The notes under the pieces are model-generated. The model was not told where the DNA came from and made no database searches. It saw nothing but the letters and a program-made list of their open reading frames with translations. From Ferrovibrio sp964218355 (GTDB lineage: Bacteria; Pseudomonadota; Alphaproteobacteria; Ferrovibrionales; Ferrovibrionaceae): a stretch of DNA of 64,000 nucleotides. Shown piece by piece: positions 26,263-34,638 of this stretch. The DNA is taken from NCBI RefSeq assembly GCF_964218355.1, contig NZ_CAXPMC010000013.1:51139-115138 (forward strand), given 5' to 3'. The position numbers and the translations under genes were made by a program. The first letter of the stretch is position 1; the number at the start of each line of letters is the position of its first letter.

Positions 26263-26748
26263 TCACAGGGCCGCGGCCAGCCGCGCGGCGATGTAGAGTC
26301 CGGTGCCGAACACCAGATGGGTGACCAGGCTGCGCGCCCGCGCCATGGCCGGATCCGGCGTGCGCGACGCGGCAAAGCCCATGCCGAAGGCCGGCTGCAT
26401 CACCAGCATGGGCAAAGCCACGGTGACCAGGCCGGTCAGCAGCGCCGGCAGCGGACCGGGATCGCGCAGCCAGCCTTCGCCCGCCGCCGCAACCAGCCCG
26501 GCGGCGAAGACGATGCCGATGGCGTAATGGGCCGCCCAGCCCAGCGCCGCCTCGCCCGCCACCGGCGCAGTGCGGCCGATGGGGTCGTGGCGGAACCGCC
26601 CCCGCGGCAGATGGCCCAGCCAGCGGCCGAGCAGCCGGTAATCCAGCCCGGCCACGCCATAGACATGGCGCAGCAGCAGGCCCCAGATATCCATCACCAG
26701 CGTCGCCCCGGCACCGACCAGCACGACGCGCAGCATCATTTCCGACAT
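26263..26748 (-). CDS. DUF2938 membrane protein
   Basis: A 161-residue integral membrane protein with four helices. Signature features of DUF2938 include GAGATLVMDIWGLLLR near residue 12, GWAAHYAIGIVFA near residue 69 and the C-terminal SLVTHLVFGTGLYIAA. Conserved histidines within helices hint at metal or redox handling, but no activity is known. It is divergent from the MerR-type gene with a clear dyad between them. Confidence 0.82.
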   Translation of the reverse strand: MSEMMLRVVLVGAGATLVMDIWGLLLRHVYGVAGLDYRLLGRWLGHLPRGRFRHDPIGRTAPVAGEAALGWAAHYAIGIVFAAGLVAAAGEGWLRDPGPLPALLTGLVTVALPMLVMQPAFGMGFAASRTPDPAMARARSLVTHLVFGTGLYIAARLAAAL

Positions 26749-26792
26749 GGCTTTCTCCTCTTGTCCCGGCCGTGAATGACGCTACCCTACAA

Positions 26793-26810
26793 ATTCAAGT
26801 TCACTTGAGG
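26793..26810. promoter_or_regulatory. MerR/SoxR-like operator
   Basis: The 18 bases read ATTCAAGTTCACTTGAGG, a near-perfect dyad (CAAGT and ACTTG halves) resembling the SoxR box CCTCAAGTTAACTTGAGG. It sits between the divergent DUF2938 and MerR starts, 6 bases before the MerR ATG. Such sites lie in long promoter spacers that MerR-type proteins twist to activate. Confidence 0.65.
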
Positions 26811-26816
26811 TCAAGG

Positions 26817-27260
26817 ATGAAAGCGCTCGATATCGCCGAAGTGGCGCAGCGGTCCGGCCTGCCGGCCTCGACCCTGCGTTTCTACGAGGAAAAGGGCCTG
26901 ATCGCCCCGATCGGCCGGCGCGGCCTGCGGCGGCTGTACCATCCCGGCATCCTCGAGCGGCTGTCGCTGATCGCGCTCGGCCGCACCGCCGGCTTCAGCC
27001 TCGACGAGATCGCCGGCATGTTCGCCGCCGACGGCCTGCCGCAGATCCGCCGCGGGCAGCTGGCCGAGAAGGCTGACGAGCTCGACCGCAGCATCCGCCG
27101 CATGACGGCCCTGCGCGACGGCCTGCGCCATGCCGCGCGCTGCCCGGCGCCGAACCACATGGAATGCCCGACCTTCCGCCGCCTGGTCCGCGCCGCCGGG
27201 CTGCGCACGGCGCGCAGCAGGCCGGCAGGCGGGAAAGCGACACGCCGCCGCAGCCGCTGA
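26817..27260 (+). CDS. MerR-family transcriptional regulator
   Basis: A 147-residue regulator. The winged helix-turn-helix occupies residues 1-70 (IAEVAQRSGLPASTLRFYEEKGLI, split here as landmark, then RRLYHPGILERL). A coil follows (GQLAEKADELDRSIRRMTALRDGL), then a C-terminal CPAPNHMECPTFRRLV motif with two cysteines. This differs from the SoxR iron-sulfur motif despite the SoxR-like operator. The start at 26817 is preferred over an upstream in-frame ATG at 26772 because AAGG precedes it and the earlier start would lie across the operator. Confidence 0.88.
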   Translation: MKALDIAEVAQRSGLPASTLRFYEEKGLIAPIGRRGLRRLYHPGILERLSLIALGRTAGFSLDEIAGMFAADGLPQIRRGQLAEKADELDRSIRRMTALRDGLRHAARCPAPNHMECPTFRRLVRAAGLRTARSRPAGGKATRRRSR

Positions 27261-27319
27261 GATTGTCACGATACATCTTTGCGCTTGCCGGCCGCGCAGC
27301 GCCGGTCAAGGCTGCCGTC

Positions 27320-27946
27320 ATGACCGACGCGATCCACCTGCCCCTCATCCTGCTCGCCGCCCTGCTCGCCACATCGAGCCCCGGCCCCGCCACCCTGGCG
27401 ATTGCCGGCACCGCGATGAAATCCGGCCGCCGCCCCGCCCTCGCGCTCGCCGCCGGGGTCACCACCGGCTCGCTGGTCTGGTCGGTGGCCGCCGCCTTCG
27501 GACTCGGCGCGGTGATGCTGGCCAATGCCTGGCTGTTCGAGCTGCTGCGCTGGTTCGGCGCCGGCTACCTGCTCTTCCTCGCGCTGAAATCGGCGCGGTC
27601 GGCCCTGGCCTCGGGCATGTCCGAACTGCGCGGCATCGCGCAGGCCTCGCTGCGGCGGGCGTATCTGACCGGCCTCGGCCTGCACCTGACCAACCCGAAG
27701 GCGATCCTGTTCTTCGGCGCGCTGTATGCGGTCGGCCTGCCGGCCGGCACCGCGCCGGCCGGTCTCGCCACCGTGATCGCCGCCATCGGCCTGCAGAGCA
27801 CGGCCGTCTTCCACGGCTATGCGCTGCTGTTCTCGAGCCCGCCGCTGGCCAGGGGCTATGCCCGCCTGCGCCGCTGGTTCGAGGGCGCCTTCGCGCTCGG
27901 CTTCGGCTATGCCGGCGTGAAAATCCTCACCGCCCGGCTGCAGTAA
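27320..27946 (+). CDS. LysE-family amino-acid exporter
   Basis: A 208-residue, six-helix membrane protein. The family signature ATSSPGPATLAIAGTAMKSGRR sits at residues 17-37, followed by ALAAGVTTG and the conserved LTNPKAILFFGALY near residue 122. LysE/RhtB proteins export amino acids or related metabolites; the substrate cannot be predicted from sequence. The ATG at 27320 removes a spurious basic extension. It follows the MerR gene by 59 bases and could be co-transcribed. Confidence 0.88.
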   Translation: MTDAIHLPLILLAALLATSSPGPATLAIAGTAMKSGRRPALALAAGVTTGSLVWSVAAAFGLGAVMLANAWLFELLRWFGAGYLLFLALKSARSALASGMSELRGIAQASLRRAYLTGLGLHLTNPKAILFFGALYAVGLPAGTAPAGLATVIAAIGLQSTAVFHGYALLFSSPPLARGYARLRRWFEGAFALGFGYAGVKILTARLQ

Positions 27947-27988
27947 CGCGGCCGGTGGCGCCGGCCGGCCGGCGCCACCGCCGACAGG

Positions 27989-28903
27989 TCATGCCGGCTG
28001 CATGTCGCGCAGCCGTACCGCCGGCTGCGGCCCGCCATCTTCGCGGAGCACCTTGATCAGCGCCGCCAGCTCCTGGTCGGCAAGGCCGGCCCGGGACGCC
28101 CGCTCCAGCCAGCCATTCACCAGCGCGGGAAGTTCGGCATTGATGCCCAGCGCCTGCGTCTCCTTCAGAATGCGCTCGACCGCACTGACGGAGATCCGCA
28201 ACGGGCTTTCGCTGATGCTGAAGTCGCCCGAGCGGATCACGCCGCCCTGATGCCTGAAAAAAGCCCCGAAGCTGGGCGCGATGTCGTTCACGATGCTGCC
28301 GAAGCCGGCGACATCGACGCCTGTGGCCTCGGCGATGCGCGCGCCATGCAGGAAGCCGGCATAAGCGCCGTAGACATAGGACAGCGTGGCGAGGTCCATC
28401 ACCGCCGCGGCTTCCACCCTGTCGCCCAGCCAGACCGGGTTGCCGGCCAGGATTTTCAGCATCGGCAGCACCTCGTCGAATACCGCGCGCCGGCCGCTCA
28501 CCAGCACCGGCGTGTCGGGCTGGCCCATCTGGCTGGGCGCCGCCTGGATCGCCCCGTCCAGATAGCGGCCGCCATTCGCCTCGACGAAAGCGGCGGCATC
28601 CCTGGCCTCCTGCGGGCTGCCGGTGCCGACATTGGCGATCAGTCGGCCCTTCAGCGCTTCGGCCACACCGGCGCTGCGCAGGATCGCATTGGCGGCGGCA
28701 TAGTCGTAGACAATGAAGAGCGAGAGCGGACTGGCGCCGATCGCCTCGGCCGGCGTGGCCGCCAGCCGGGCGCCGCGCGCCACAAGATCTTTTGCCTTGC
28801 CGGCACTGCGGTTCCACAGCGTCACGCCCTTGCCGGCCTTCAGCATCAGGTCCGCCAGCGTCAGGCCCATCGGGCCCAGTCCGATAATCGTCACATCCGT
28901 CAT
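27989..28903 (-). CDS. NAD(P)-dependent imine reductase-like dehydrogenase
   Basis: A 304-residue member of the 3-hydroxyisobutyrate dehydrogenase/imine reductase superfamily. The Rossmann motif is IIGLGPMGLTLADLML at residues 5-20, followed by TLWNRSAGKA. The GPMG form and the WNR stretch match imine reductases. The C-terminal helical domain contains AAAVMDLATLSYVYGAYAGF. Physiological substrate unknown. It is divergent from an HxlR regulator with a strong dyad between them, so it is probably that regulator's target. Confidence 0.8.
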   Translation of the reverse strand: MTDVTIIGLGPMGLTLADLMLKAGKGVTLWNRSAGKAKDLVARGARLAATPAEAIGASPLSLFIVYDYAAANAILRSAGVAEALKGRLIANVGTGSPQEARDAAAFVEANGGRYLDGAIQAAPSQMGQPDTPVLVSGRRAVFDEVLPMLKILAGNPVWLGDRVEAAAVMDLATLSYVYGAYAGFLHGARIAEATGVDVAGFGSIVNDIAPSFGAFFRHQGGVIRSGDFSISESPLRISVSAVERILKETQALGINAELPALVNGWLERASRAGLADQELAALIKVLREDGGPQPAVRLRDMQPA

Positions 28904-28948
28904 GATCTTCTCCTTGTGTCAGCACGGGTTGTGACGCAGAACTGGGGG

Positions 28949-28974
28949 CCGTACATGCCATCCGGCAAGTACGG
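28949..28974. promoter_or_regulatory. Candidate HxlR operator dyad
   Basis: CCGTACATGCC and GGCAAGTACGG are 11-base arms (10 of 11 complementary) separated by ATCC, placed midway between the divergent dehydrogenase and HxlR starts. A second, weaker TACG/CGTA pair follows near 28988-29005. HxlR dimers bind dyads of this size. Confidence 0.6.
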
Positions 28975-29021
28975 ACAAAACGGTCAGGTACGCACCGGAA
29001 CGTATGTAGTGGTGGAAAACC

Positions 29022-29354
29022 GTGACAAAAAAATCCTATGCCTGCGGCATCGGTCCGTCCTTCGAGGCAATCGGCGGCAAGTGGAAGGCCGTCATCCTGT
29101 GGGAATTGCGCAACGGCGCGCTGCGTTTCGGCGAACTGAAGCGCCGCGTGCCCGGTGCCAGCGAAAAGATGCTGACCCAGCAGCTGCGCGAACTGCAGCG
29201 CGACAGTCTGGTCCTGCGCCATGCCTATGGCGAGGTGCCGCCGCGCGTTGAATACACGCTTTCGGACTGGGGGGTCAGCCTGAACAGGGCGCTGGCGCCG
29301 CTGGCCGACTGGGGCGAGACCTATGCAAAGGCGACCGGACGCTATCCGGGATAA
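29022..29354 (+). CDS. HxlR-family transcriptional regulator
   Basis: A 110-residue winged-helix protein that begins with GTG. Landmarks: YACGIGPSFEAIGGKWK with the single N-terminal cysteine common in redox-sensing HxlR proteins, FGELKRRVPGASEKMLTQQLRELQ (recognition helix region, abbreviated), and the wing RVEYTLSDWG. It is divergent from the imine reductase-like gene. The lone cysteine near residue 8 suggests thiol or aldehyde sensing (inference). Confidence 0.88.
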   Translation: MTKKSYACGIGPSFEAIGGKWKAVILWELRNGALRFGELKRRVPGASEKMLTQQLRELQRDSLVLRHAYGEVPPRVEYTLSDWGVSLNRALAPLADWGETYAKATGRYPG

Positions 29355-29366
29355 GCAATCGACAAA

Positions 29367-29388
29367 GGGGCGGCATCGCAGCCGCCCC
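29367..29388. terminator. Bidirectional hairpin between convergent genes
   Basis: GGGGCGGC and GCCGCCCC form a perfect 8-bp stem with a 6-base loop between the convergent HxlR gene and short-chain dehydrogenase gene. Only short T runs follow, more on the minus side. Confidence 0.5.
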
Positions 29389-29409
29389 CTCGCTCATGTA
29401 CGGGAATTG

Positions 29410-30183
29410 TCAGCCGCGGAAGACCGGGCCGCCGACCGGCGAACCGTTGGTGCCGCCATCGACGAAGATCTCGGCGCTGGTGATGTTCGAGGCATCACCG
29501 GAGGCGAGGAACACTGCCGTCTTCGCGATCTCCTCCGCCTCGCCCAGGCGGCCGAGCGCGATCATGCCGGCCAGCCGCTTTTCGAGCTGGGTCTTGGCAT
29601 CCGCCGTGGGTGCGGCGGAATCCCAGATCGGCGTGCGGGTGGCGCCGGGCGAGACGACATTGACGCGGATGCCGCGCGGCGCCAGTTCGGAAGCCAGCAC
29701 GCGGCTCATCCCGCGCACGGCGGCCTTGCTGGCCGCATAGGCCGACGAACCGGGCGAGCCCATCTGCGACATCACCGAGCCGTTCAGGATCACCGAGGCG
29801 CCGTCGCTCAGATGCGGCAGCGCCGCCTGCAGGGTGAAGAAGACGGCGGTGACGTTGGTGCGCAGCACCTGCTCGAACACCTCCAGCTTGCCGGCGCCCA
29901 GCGGCGTGGCGCCGACGATGCCGGCATTGGCGAACAGGATGTCGATCCTGCCGAAGGCCTGCGCCACCTCGGCCACCGCCCGCTCGGTGGCGGCGATGTC
30001 GGTGGCATCGGCCTGGATGGCCAGCGCGCCGGCGCCCAGTTCGGCCAGCGCGGCGTCCAGGGTGGCCCGGTTGCGGCCGGTGATGGCGACCCGCGCCCCT
30101 TCGGCAACGAAGGCCCTGGCGGTGGCGAGGCCGATGCCGCTGTTGCCGCCGGTGATCAGGGCGGTCCTGTTCTGCAGTCTCAT
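29410..30183 (-). CDS. Short-chain dehydrogenase/reductase
   Basis: Classical SDR of 257 residues. Cofactor motif TGGNSGIG near residue 13 with R at the NADP-selecting position (TGRNRATL), NAG near residue 86 (FANAGIVG), and the catalytic S...YAASK (GSVMSQ... SAYAASKAAVRG). The C-terminal FVDGGTNG is standard. The start at 30183 is supported by GGAGAGAG upstream. Substrate unknown. The divergent HxlR gene and two dyads upstream indicate control by that regulator, a common pairing for oxidoreductases that handle reactive carbonyls. Confidence 0.88.
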   Translation of the reverse strand: MRLQNRTALITGGNSGIGLATARAFVAEGARVAITGRNRATLDAALAELGAGALAIQADATDIAATERAVAEVAQAFGRIDILFANAGIVGATPLGAGKLEVFEQVLRTNVTAVFFTLQAALPHLSDGASVILNGSVMSQMGSPGSSAYAASKAAVRGMSRVLASELAPRGIRVNVVSPGATRTPIWDSAAPTADAKTQLEKRLAGMIALGRLGEAEEIAKTAVFLASGDASNITSAEIFVDGGTNGSPVGGPVFRG

Positions 30184-30215
30184 GGTTCTCTCTCCGGGTG
30201 TCCTGGTCAGCATGA

Positions 30216-30236
30216 ATGGTTTTAATATGAAACCAT
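30216..30236. promoter_or_regulatory. HxlR operator, site 1
   Basis: Perfect 7-bp inverted arms ATGGTTT and AAACCAT with a TAATATG centre. It is the stronger of two related sites between the divergent SDR and HxlR genes. Confidence 0.7.
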
Positions 30237-30256
30237 ACTTGCCGTTAAAGCCGGTC

Positions 30257-30274
30257 TGGTTTTAATATGCAACC
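30257..30274. promoter_or_regulatory. HxlR operator, site 2
   Basis: Shares TGGTTTTAATATG with site 1 and ends CAACC, keeping GGTT/AACC arms. The two sites repeat 40 bases apart, close to four helical turns, so both face the same side of the DNA and cooperative binding is plausible. Confidence 0.65.
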
Positions 30275-30321
30275 TCTATCGACGCCCCTGTAACGGCCGA
30301 CACAGTTTCCGGAGCCCCGCC

Positions 30322-30765
30322 ATGCGCCGCACCAGCCATGAAACCGATGCCTGCCCGATCGCCCGCTCGCTGGATGCCATCGGCGACTGGTGGTCGCTGC
30401 TGATCGTGCGCGAGGCGATGGGCGGCCGGCGGCGCTTCGGCCAGTTCCAAAAAAACCTCGGCATGGCCCGCAACATCCTGGCGGCACGGCTGCGGCGGCT
30501 GACCGAACTGGGCATCCTGCAGACGGTGCCGGCGGCCGATGGCGGCGCGCATCACGAATACGAGCTGACCGCCAAGGGCCATGACCTGCTGTGGGTGCTG
30601 GTTGCGCTCCGGCAATGGGGCGACCGCCACCAGTTCCCCGAAGGCCCCGGGCCGACCCTGCTGGTCGACCGTGCCCAGCGGCTGCCGGTCAAGCCCTTGG
30701 AACTGCACGCGGCCGATGGCCGGCTGCTGGGGCCCGGGGACATCCTGTTATTGTCCGTCGACTGA
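30322..30765 (+). CDS. HxlR-family transcriptional regulator
   Basis: A 147-residue winged-helix regulator with a longer C-terminal tail than usual for HxlR (about 110 to 120). The core is CPIARSLDAIGDWWSLLIVREAM, abbreviated, with a single N-terminal cysteine, then RFGQFQKNLGMARNILAARL and the wing HHEYELTAKGHDLL. The tail (residues 100-147) resembles the small C-terminal domain seen in the YtcD/YodB-like longer branch. It is divergent from the SDR gene and probably controls it through the paired dyads. Confidence 0.88.
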   Translation: MRRTSHETDACPIARSLDAIGDWWSLLIVREAMGGRRRFGQFQKNLGMARNILAARLRRLTELGILQTVPAADGGAHHEYELTAKGHDLLWVLVALRQWGDRHQFPEGPGPTLLVDRAQRLPVKPLELHAADGRLLGPGDILLLSVD

Positions 30766-30824
30766 GCGCTTTCCGCAGGCCAAACGCATTCCGCCGCGGG
30801 GAATGATCGGCTAGGATACCCGCA

Positions 30825-31697
30825 TTGCGAGCGGGGTCCCGGGTGGTCGAACCATCGGTTCATTTCATAGACGAGGATGACGGCGGCGGCCTGCCCCCGG
30901 GCCATGAGGGCGTGTGGAAGGTGCTGATCGTCGATGACGAGCCGGACGTCCATTCGCTGACCAAGCTGCTGCTGCGCAACTTCAACTACCGCAAGCGCAG
31001 CCTCGCCTTCCTGTCCGCCTATTCCGCCGGCGAGGCCCGCGACATCCTGCGCGCCCATCCCGATATCGCCCTGGTGCTGCTGGACGTGGTGATGGAGACC
31101 GAGCATGCCGGCCTCGCGCTGGCCGACTACATCCGCAACGAACTGGGCAACAAGACGGTGCAGATCGTGGTGCGCACCGGCCAGCCCGGCCAGGCGCCGC
31201 CGCTGACCGTGATCTCCAACCACGGCATCAACGACTACAAGGAAAAGACCGAGATCACCCAGCAGAGCATGATCCTGACCGTGGTGAAGGCGCTGCGGCT
31301 GTACGAGGATTTTCTGCCGAACTATCTCGCCGCCGCCAAATACGCCAACCTGACCGAGAAGGCGCGCGGCGGCGCCGACGACCGCGAATTGCTGCGCCTG
31401 CTGCGCCATGAGCTGGAACAGGACAACATCCACCTGCCGCCACGCCCGCTGGCGGTCGCCAACGAGCCGGTCGATCCCCGCCTCGCCGCCCTGACCGACC
31501 GCGAGCGCGAAGTCCTGAAATGGGTCAGCCAGGGCGATTCCAACAAGGCCATCGCCAACCGGCTGGGCGTGCAGGAGGTGACCGTGAAGGCCCATCTGCG
31601 GCAGATCTTCTCCAAGCTGCAGGTCTTCAACCGCACCCAGGCCGCCTCGCTGGCCCTGCGCCTGCTGGAACGCGACCTCGATCCCGCCGACCGCTGA
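30825..31697 (+). CDS. Response regulator with LuxR-type output domain
   Basis: A 290-residue protein: a receiver at about 32-150 (VLIVDDEPDVHSLTKLLL, phospho-acceptor in LVLLDVVMETEHAGL, and the GINDYKEKTEIT loop) and a C-terminal LuxR helix-turn-helix (LTDREREVLKWVSQGDSNKAIANRLG, abbreviated, and VTVKAHLRQIFSKL). The LLDVVMETEHAG receiver type usually occurs with HD-GYP or DUF3369 outputs, so pairing with LuxR is somewhat unusual. The TTG start is preferred because AGGA lies 8 bases upstream; GTG at 30843 is an alternative. No sensor kinase is adjacent. Confidence 0.85.
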   Translation: MRAGSRVVEPSVHFIDEDDGGGLPPGHEGVWKVLIVDDEPDVHSLTKLLLRNFNYRKRSLAFLSAYSAGEARDILRAHPDIALVLLDVVMETEHAGLALADYIRNELGNKTVQIVVRTGQPGQAPPLTVISNHGINDYKEKTEITQQSMILTVVKALRLYEDFLPNYLAAAKYANLTEKARGGADDRELLRLLRHELEQDNIHLPPRPLAVANEPVDPRLAALTDREREVLKWVSQGDSNKAIANRLGVQEVTVKAHLRQIFSKLQVFNRTQAASLALRLLERDLDPADR

Positions 31698-31724
31698 ATC
31701 CCGGCTACCGGTGATGCGAACCGG

Positions 31725-31754
31725 TGATCCGGCCGCCGCCATCCTGCGTAATAA
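31725..31754 (+). promoter_or_regulatory. Sigma-E (RpoE/ChrR type) promoter for the photolyase operon
   Basis: TGATCC (31725-31730), an 18-base spacer, then TAATAA (31749-31754), about 65 bases before the photolyase start. The -35 and spacing match the alphaproteobacterial group IV sigma-E consensus known for ChrR-controlled regulons. Confidence 0.7.
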
Positions 31755-31822
31755 AGAGCGAACAAACCCGAGGGCGGCCTGACCGCAATCCTCGGACCAG
31801 TCGCCTCTCCGCCCGCAGGACC

Positions 31823-33310
31823 ATGCCCAGCCGCCCCCTTACTGCCGCCACCACCACCGGCCCCGCCATCGTCTGGTTCCGCCAGGATCTGCGGCTGGCC
31901 GACAATCCGGCACTCGTCGCCGCCGCATCCGGCGGCCGCCCGGTCATCCCGGTCTTCATCCGCGACACCACGGACCGGCTGCGGCCCATGGGCGGCGCCA
32001 GCCGCTGGTGGCTGCATCATGCCCTCGCCGCCCTGCGCGACGCCCTGAAGCGGCGCCATGGTCTCGACCTGCTGCTGCTGTCGGGCGATCCCGCCACCCT
32101 GCTGGCCGATCTCGTGCGCCACACCGGCGCCGCGGCGGTCTGCTGGAACCGGCTGTATGAACCGGCCGCGATCCATCGCGACACGGCGATCCGCAGCCTG
32201 CTGAAGGAAGCCGGCGTCACCGTCGAAACCTGCAATGCCGGGCTGCTGTATGAACCCTGGACGGTGCAGACCCGGGCCGGCGGCTGGTTCCGCGTCTTCA
32301 CGCCGTTCTGGCGCGCCTGCCTGGCCGGCGGCGGGCCTGCCGCGCCGGCGCCGGCACCGAAACACGTGGCCATCTGGGACGGGCAGCCCGAAGGCGAGCA
32401 ACTGGAAGACTGGGCGCTGCTGCCGCAGCAGCCCGACTGGGCCGGCGGCCTGCGCGAAAGCTGGCAGCCCGGCGAGGCCGGCGCCGCCGCGCGGCTGGCG
32501 GCTTTTCTCGACGCGGCGCTGGCCGGCTATGCCGATGGCCGCGACCGGCCGGACCGCGAGGCCACCTCGCGGCTGTCGCCGCATCTGCATTTCGGCGAGA
32601 TCGGCCCGCGACAGGTCTGGCAGGCCGTGCAGATGCATGTCGCACAGCATGGCGGCGATGCCGCAAAATTCCTTGCCGAGCTGGGCTGGCGCGAATTCTC
32701 GCATCACCTGCTCTATCATTTTCCCGACCTGCCGCAGCGGAATTTCCGCGACAGCTTCGATGCCTTCCCGTGGCAGGAGGATGCCGGCCTGCTGCGCAGC
32801 TGGCAGCGCGGCCGCACCGGTTATCCGCTGGTCGATGCCGGCCTGCGCGAATTGTGGGCGACCGGCTGGATGCATAACCGCGTGCGCATGATTGCCGCCT
32901 CCTTCCTGGTCAAGCATCTGCGCCTGCACTGGCGCGAGGGCGAAGCCTGGTTCTGGGACACGCTGGTCGATGCCGATGCCGCCAGCAATGCCGCCAGCTG
33001 GCAGTGGGTGGCCGGCTCCGGCGCCGATGCCGCCCCCTATTTCCGCATCTTCAATCCGGTGGTGCAGGGCGAGCGATTCGATCCGGCCGGCAGCTATGTC
33101 CGCCGCTGGCTGCCACAGCTTGAAAAGCTGCCGGACAAATTCATCCACAAGCCGTGGGCGGCGCCGGCAGCGGTGCTGCGCGACGCCGGCGTGACGCTCG
33201 GCCGCGACTATCCGGCACCGATCGTCGATCATGACCGTGCCCGCAAGGCGGCACTGGCGGCTTTCGCCACACTGCGCAATGATGCTGGCGAGGCGACGGG
33301 GGAATCATGA
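31823..33310 (+). CDS. phrB: Deoxyribodipyrimidine photolyase
   Basis: Light-driven repair of cyclobutane pyrimidine dimers. The 495-residue protein starts PAIVWFRQDLRLADNPAL after a short leader, has the DNA-photolyase domain with HHALAALRDALKRRHG, and the FAD-binding half with ATSRLSPHLHFGEIGPRQVW, WRTG-type RTGYPLVDAG, WMHNRVRMIAASFLVKHL and the tryptophan-rich NAASWQWVAGSGAD. These mark the class I/8-HDF or folate CPD photolyases. ATG at 31823 has GCAGGA upstream. It is the first gene of a four-gene operon in which each following start overlaps the previous stop. Confidence 0.93.
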   Translation: MPSRPLTAATTTGPAIVWFRQDLRLADNPALVAAASGGRPVIPVFIRDTTDRLRPMGGASRWWLHHALAALRDALKRRHGLDLLLLSGDPATLLADLVRHTGAAAVCWNRLYEPAAIHRDTAIRSLLKEAGVTVETCNAGLLYEPWTVQTRAGGWFRVFTPFWRACLAGGGPAAPAPAPKHVAIWDGQPEGEQLEDWALLPQQPDWAGGLRESWQPGEAGAAARLAAFLDAALAGYADGRDRPDREATSRLSPHLHFGEIGPRQVWQAVQMHVAQHGGDAAKFLAELGWREFSHHLLYHFPDLPQRNFRDSFDAFPWQEDAGLLRSWQRGRTGYPLVDAGLRELWATGWMHNRVRMIAASFLVKHLRLHWREGEAWFWDTLVDADAASNAASWQWVAGSGADAAPYFRIFNPVVQGERFDPAGSYVRRWLPQLEKLPDKFIHKPWAAPAAVLRDAGVTLGRDYPAPIVDHDRARKAALAAFATLRNDAGEATGES

Positions 33311-34638
33311 CCGACCAGACAGGCGGGCGCGGCCAGCGTATTGCCGTGATCGGCGCAGGCATCAGCGGCCTGGGCGCGGCCTGGGCACTGGCCCGGCAGC
33401 ATGACGTGACGGTCTTCGAGGCCAATGCCTATCCGGGCGGGCACAGCAACACCGCTGCCATCGACTATGACGGCCGCGAGATCGCGGTGGATACCGGCTT
33501 CATCGTTTTCAACGACCGCAACTACCCGAACCTGCTGCGGCTGTTCGCCTGTCTGGACGTGCCCTCGGCTCCCAGCGACATGTCGTTCTCTGTCTCGGTG
33601 GGCGATGCCCGCCGGCGCGGCAGGCTCGAATGGGGCGGCAGCAATCTCGCGACCCTCTTCGCGCAGAAACGCAACCTGCTGCGTCCCGGTTTTCACGGCA
33701 TGCTGCGCGACATCCTGCGCTTCAACCGGGCGGCGCCGCGCGACCTTGCCGCCGGCAGCCTCGCCGGCCGGACACTCGGCGAATATCTTGCCGCCGGCGG
33801 CTATGGCACGGCCTTCACGCTGGATTACCTGCTGCCGATGGGCGCGGCGATCTGGTCGTCGCCACTGGGCGAGATGACCGCCTTCCCGGCCGAGACCTTC
33901 ATCCGCTTCTTCGCCAACCACGGCCTGCTGACCATCGACGACCGCCCGCAATGGTCGACGGTGACCGGCGGCAGCCGCGAATATGTGCGCCGCCTGGTCG
34001 CGGCCGGCGGCTTCGCCCTGCATCTGGAACGGCCGGTGCGCAACCTGTGGCGCAGCGCCGACGGCGTGACGGTGATGGCCGGCGGCCGCATGGAGCAGTT
34101 CGACCAGGTGGTGCTGGCCTGCCATGCCGACCAGGCCCTGCGGCTGCTGGGCGGCGAGGCCAGCCCGGCCGAGCGCAGGATTCTCGGCGCCTTCCGCTTC
34201 CAGCGGAACCGCGCCGTGCTGCACCGCGACCCGGCGCTGATGCCGGTGCGCCGTGCGGTGTGGTCGAGCTGGAACTACCTGTCCGAGCCGCGCCGCGACC
34301 TGCAGCGCCGGGTGGCGCTGACCTACTGGATGAACCGGCTGCAGGGCATCGACGAAAGCTGCCCGCTATTCGTCACGCTCAATCCGGTCGAGGAGCCGGC
34401 GGCGGACAGAACCTTCGCCAGTTTCGAATACGAGCATCCGCTGTTCGACCGCGCCGCCATCGAGGCGCAGGCGCGACTGCCCGACATCCAGGGCCGCGAC
34501 CGGCTGTGGTTCTGCGGTGCCTGGTGCCGCTACGGCTTCCACGAGGACGGTTTCACCGCCGGCCTGCAGGTTGCCGCAGGCCTCGGCATCGCCGATCCCT
34601 TCGCGGCGGCCCCGCCGCTGCACCAGGCGGCCGAATGA
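33307..34638 (+). CDS. FAD-dependent amine oxidase-like oxidoreductase
   Basis: A 443-residue flavoprotein of the NAD(P)-binding/amine oxidase superfamily. The dinucleotide motif is VIGAGISGLGAAWALAR at residues 14-30, followed by FEANAYPGGHSNT, which binds the FAD ribose and phosphate. The C-terminus has the RLWFCGAWCRYGFHEDGFTAG FAD clasp, abbreviated. In many bacteria this gene occurs with DUF1365 and a CFA-type methyltransferase, as here, suggesting a role in modified fatty acids. It overlaps phrB by 4 bases (ATGA). Confidence 0.85.
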   Translation: MTDQTGGRGQRIAVIGAGISGLGAAWALARQHDVTVFEANAYPGGHSNTAAIDYDGREIAVDTGFIVFNDRNYPNLLRLFACLDVPSAPSDMSFSVSVGDARRRGRLEWGGSNLATLFAQKRNLLRPGFHGMLRDILRFNRAAPRDLAAGSLAGRTLGEYLAAGGYGTAFTLDYLLPMGAAIWSSPLGEMTAFPAETFIRFFANHGLLTIDDRPQWSTVTGGSREYVRRLVAAGGFALHLERPVRNLWRSADGVTVMAGGRMEQFDQVVLACHADQALRLLGGEASPAERRILGAFRFQRNRAVLHRDPALMPVRRAVWSSWNYLSEPRRDLQRRVALTYWMNRLQGIDESCPLFVTLNPVEEPAADRTFASFEYEHPLFDRAAIEAQARLPDIQGRDRLWFCGAWCRYGFHEDGFTAGLQVAAGLGIADPFAAAPPLHQAAE

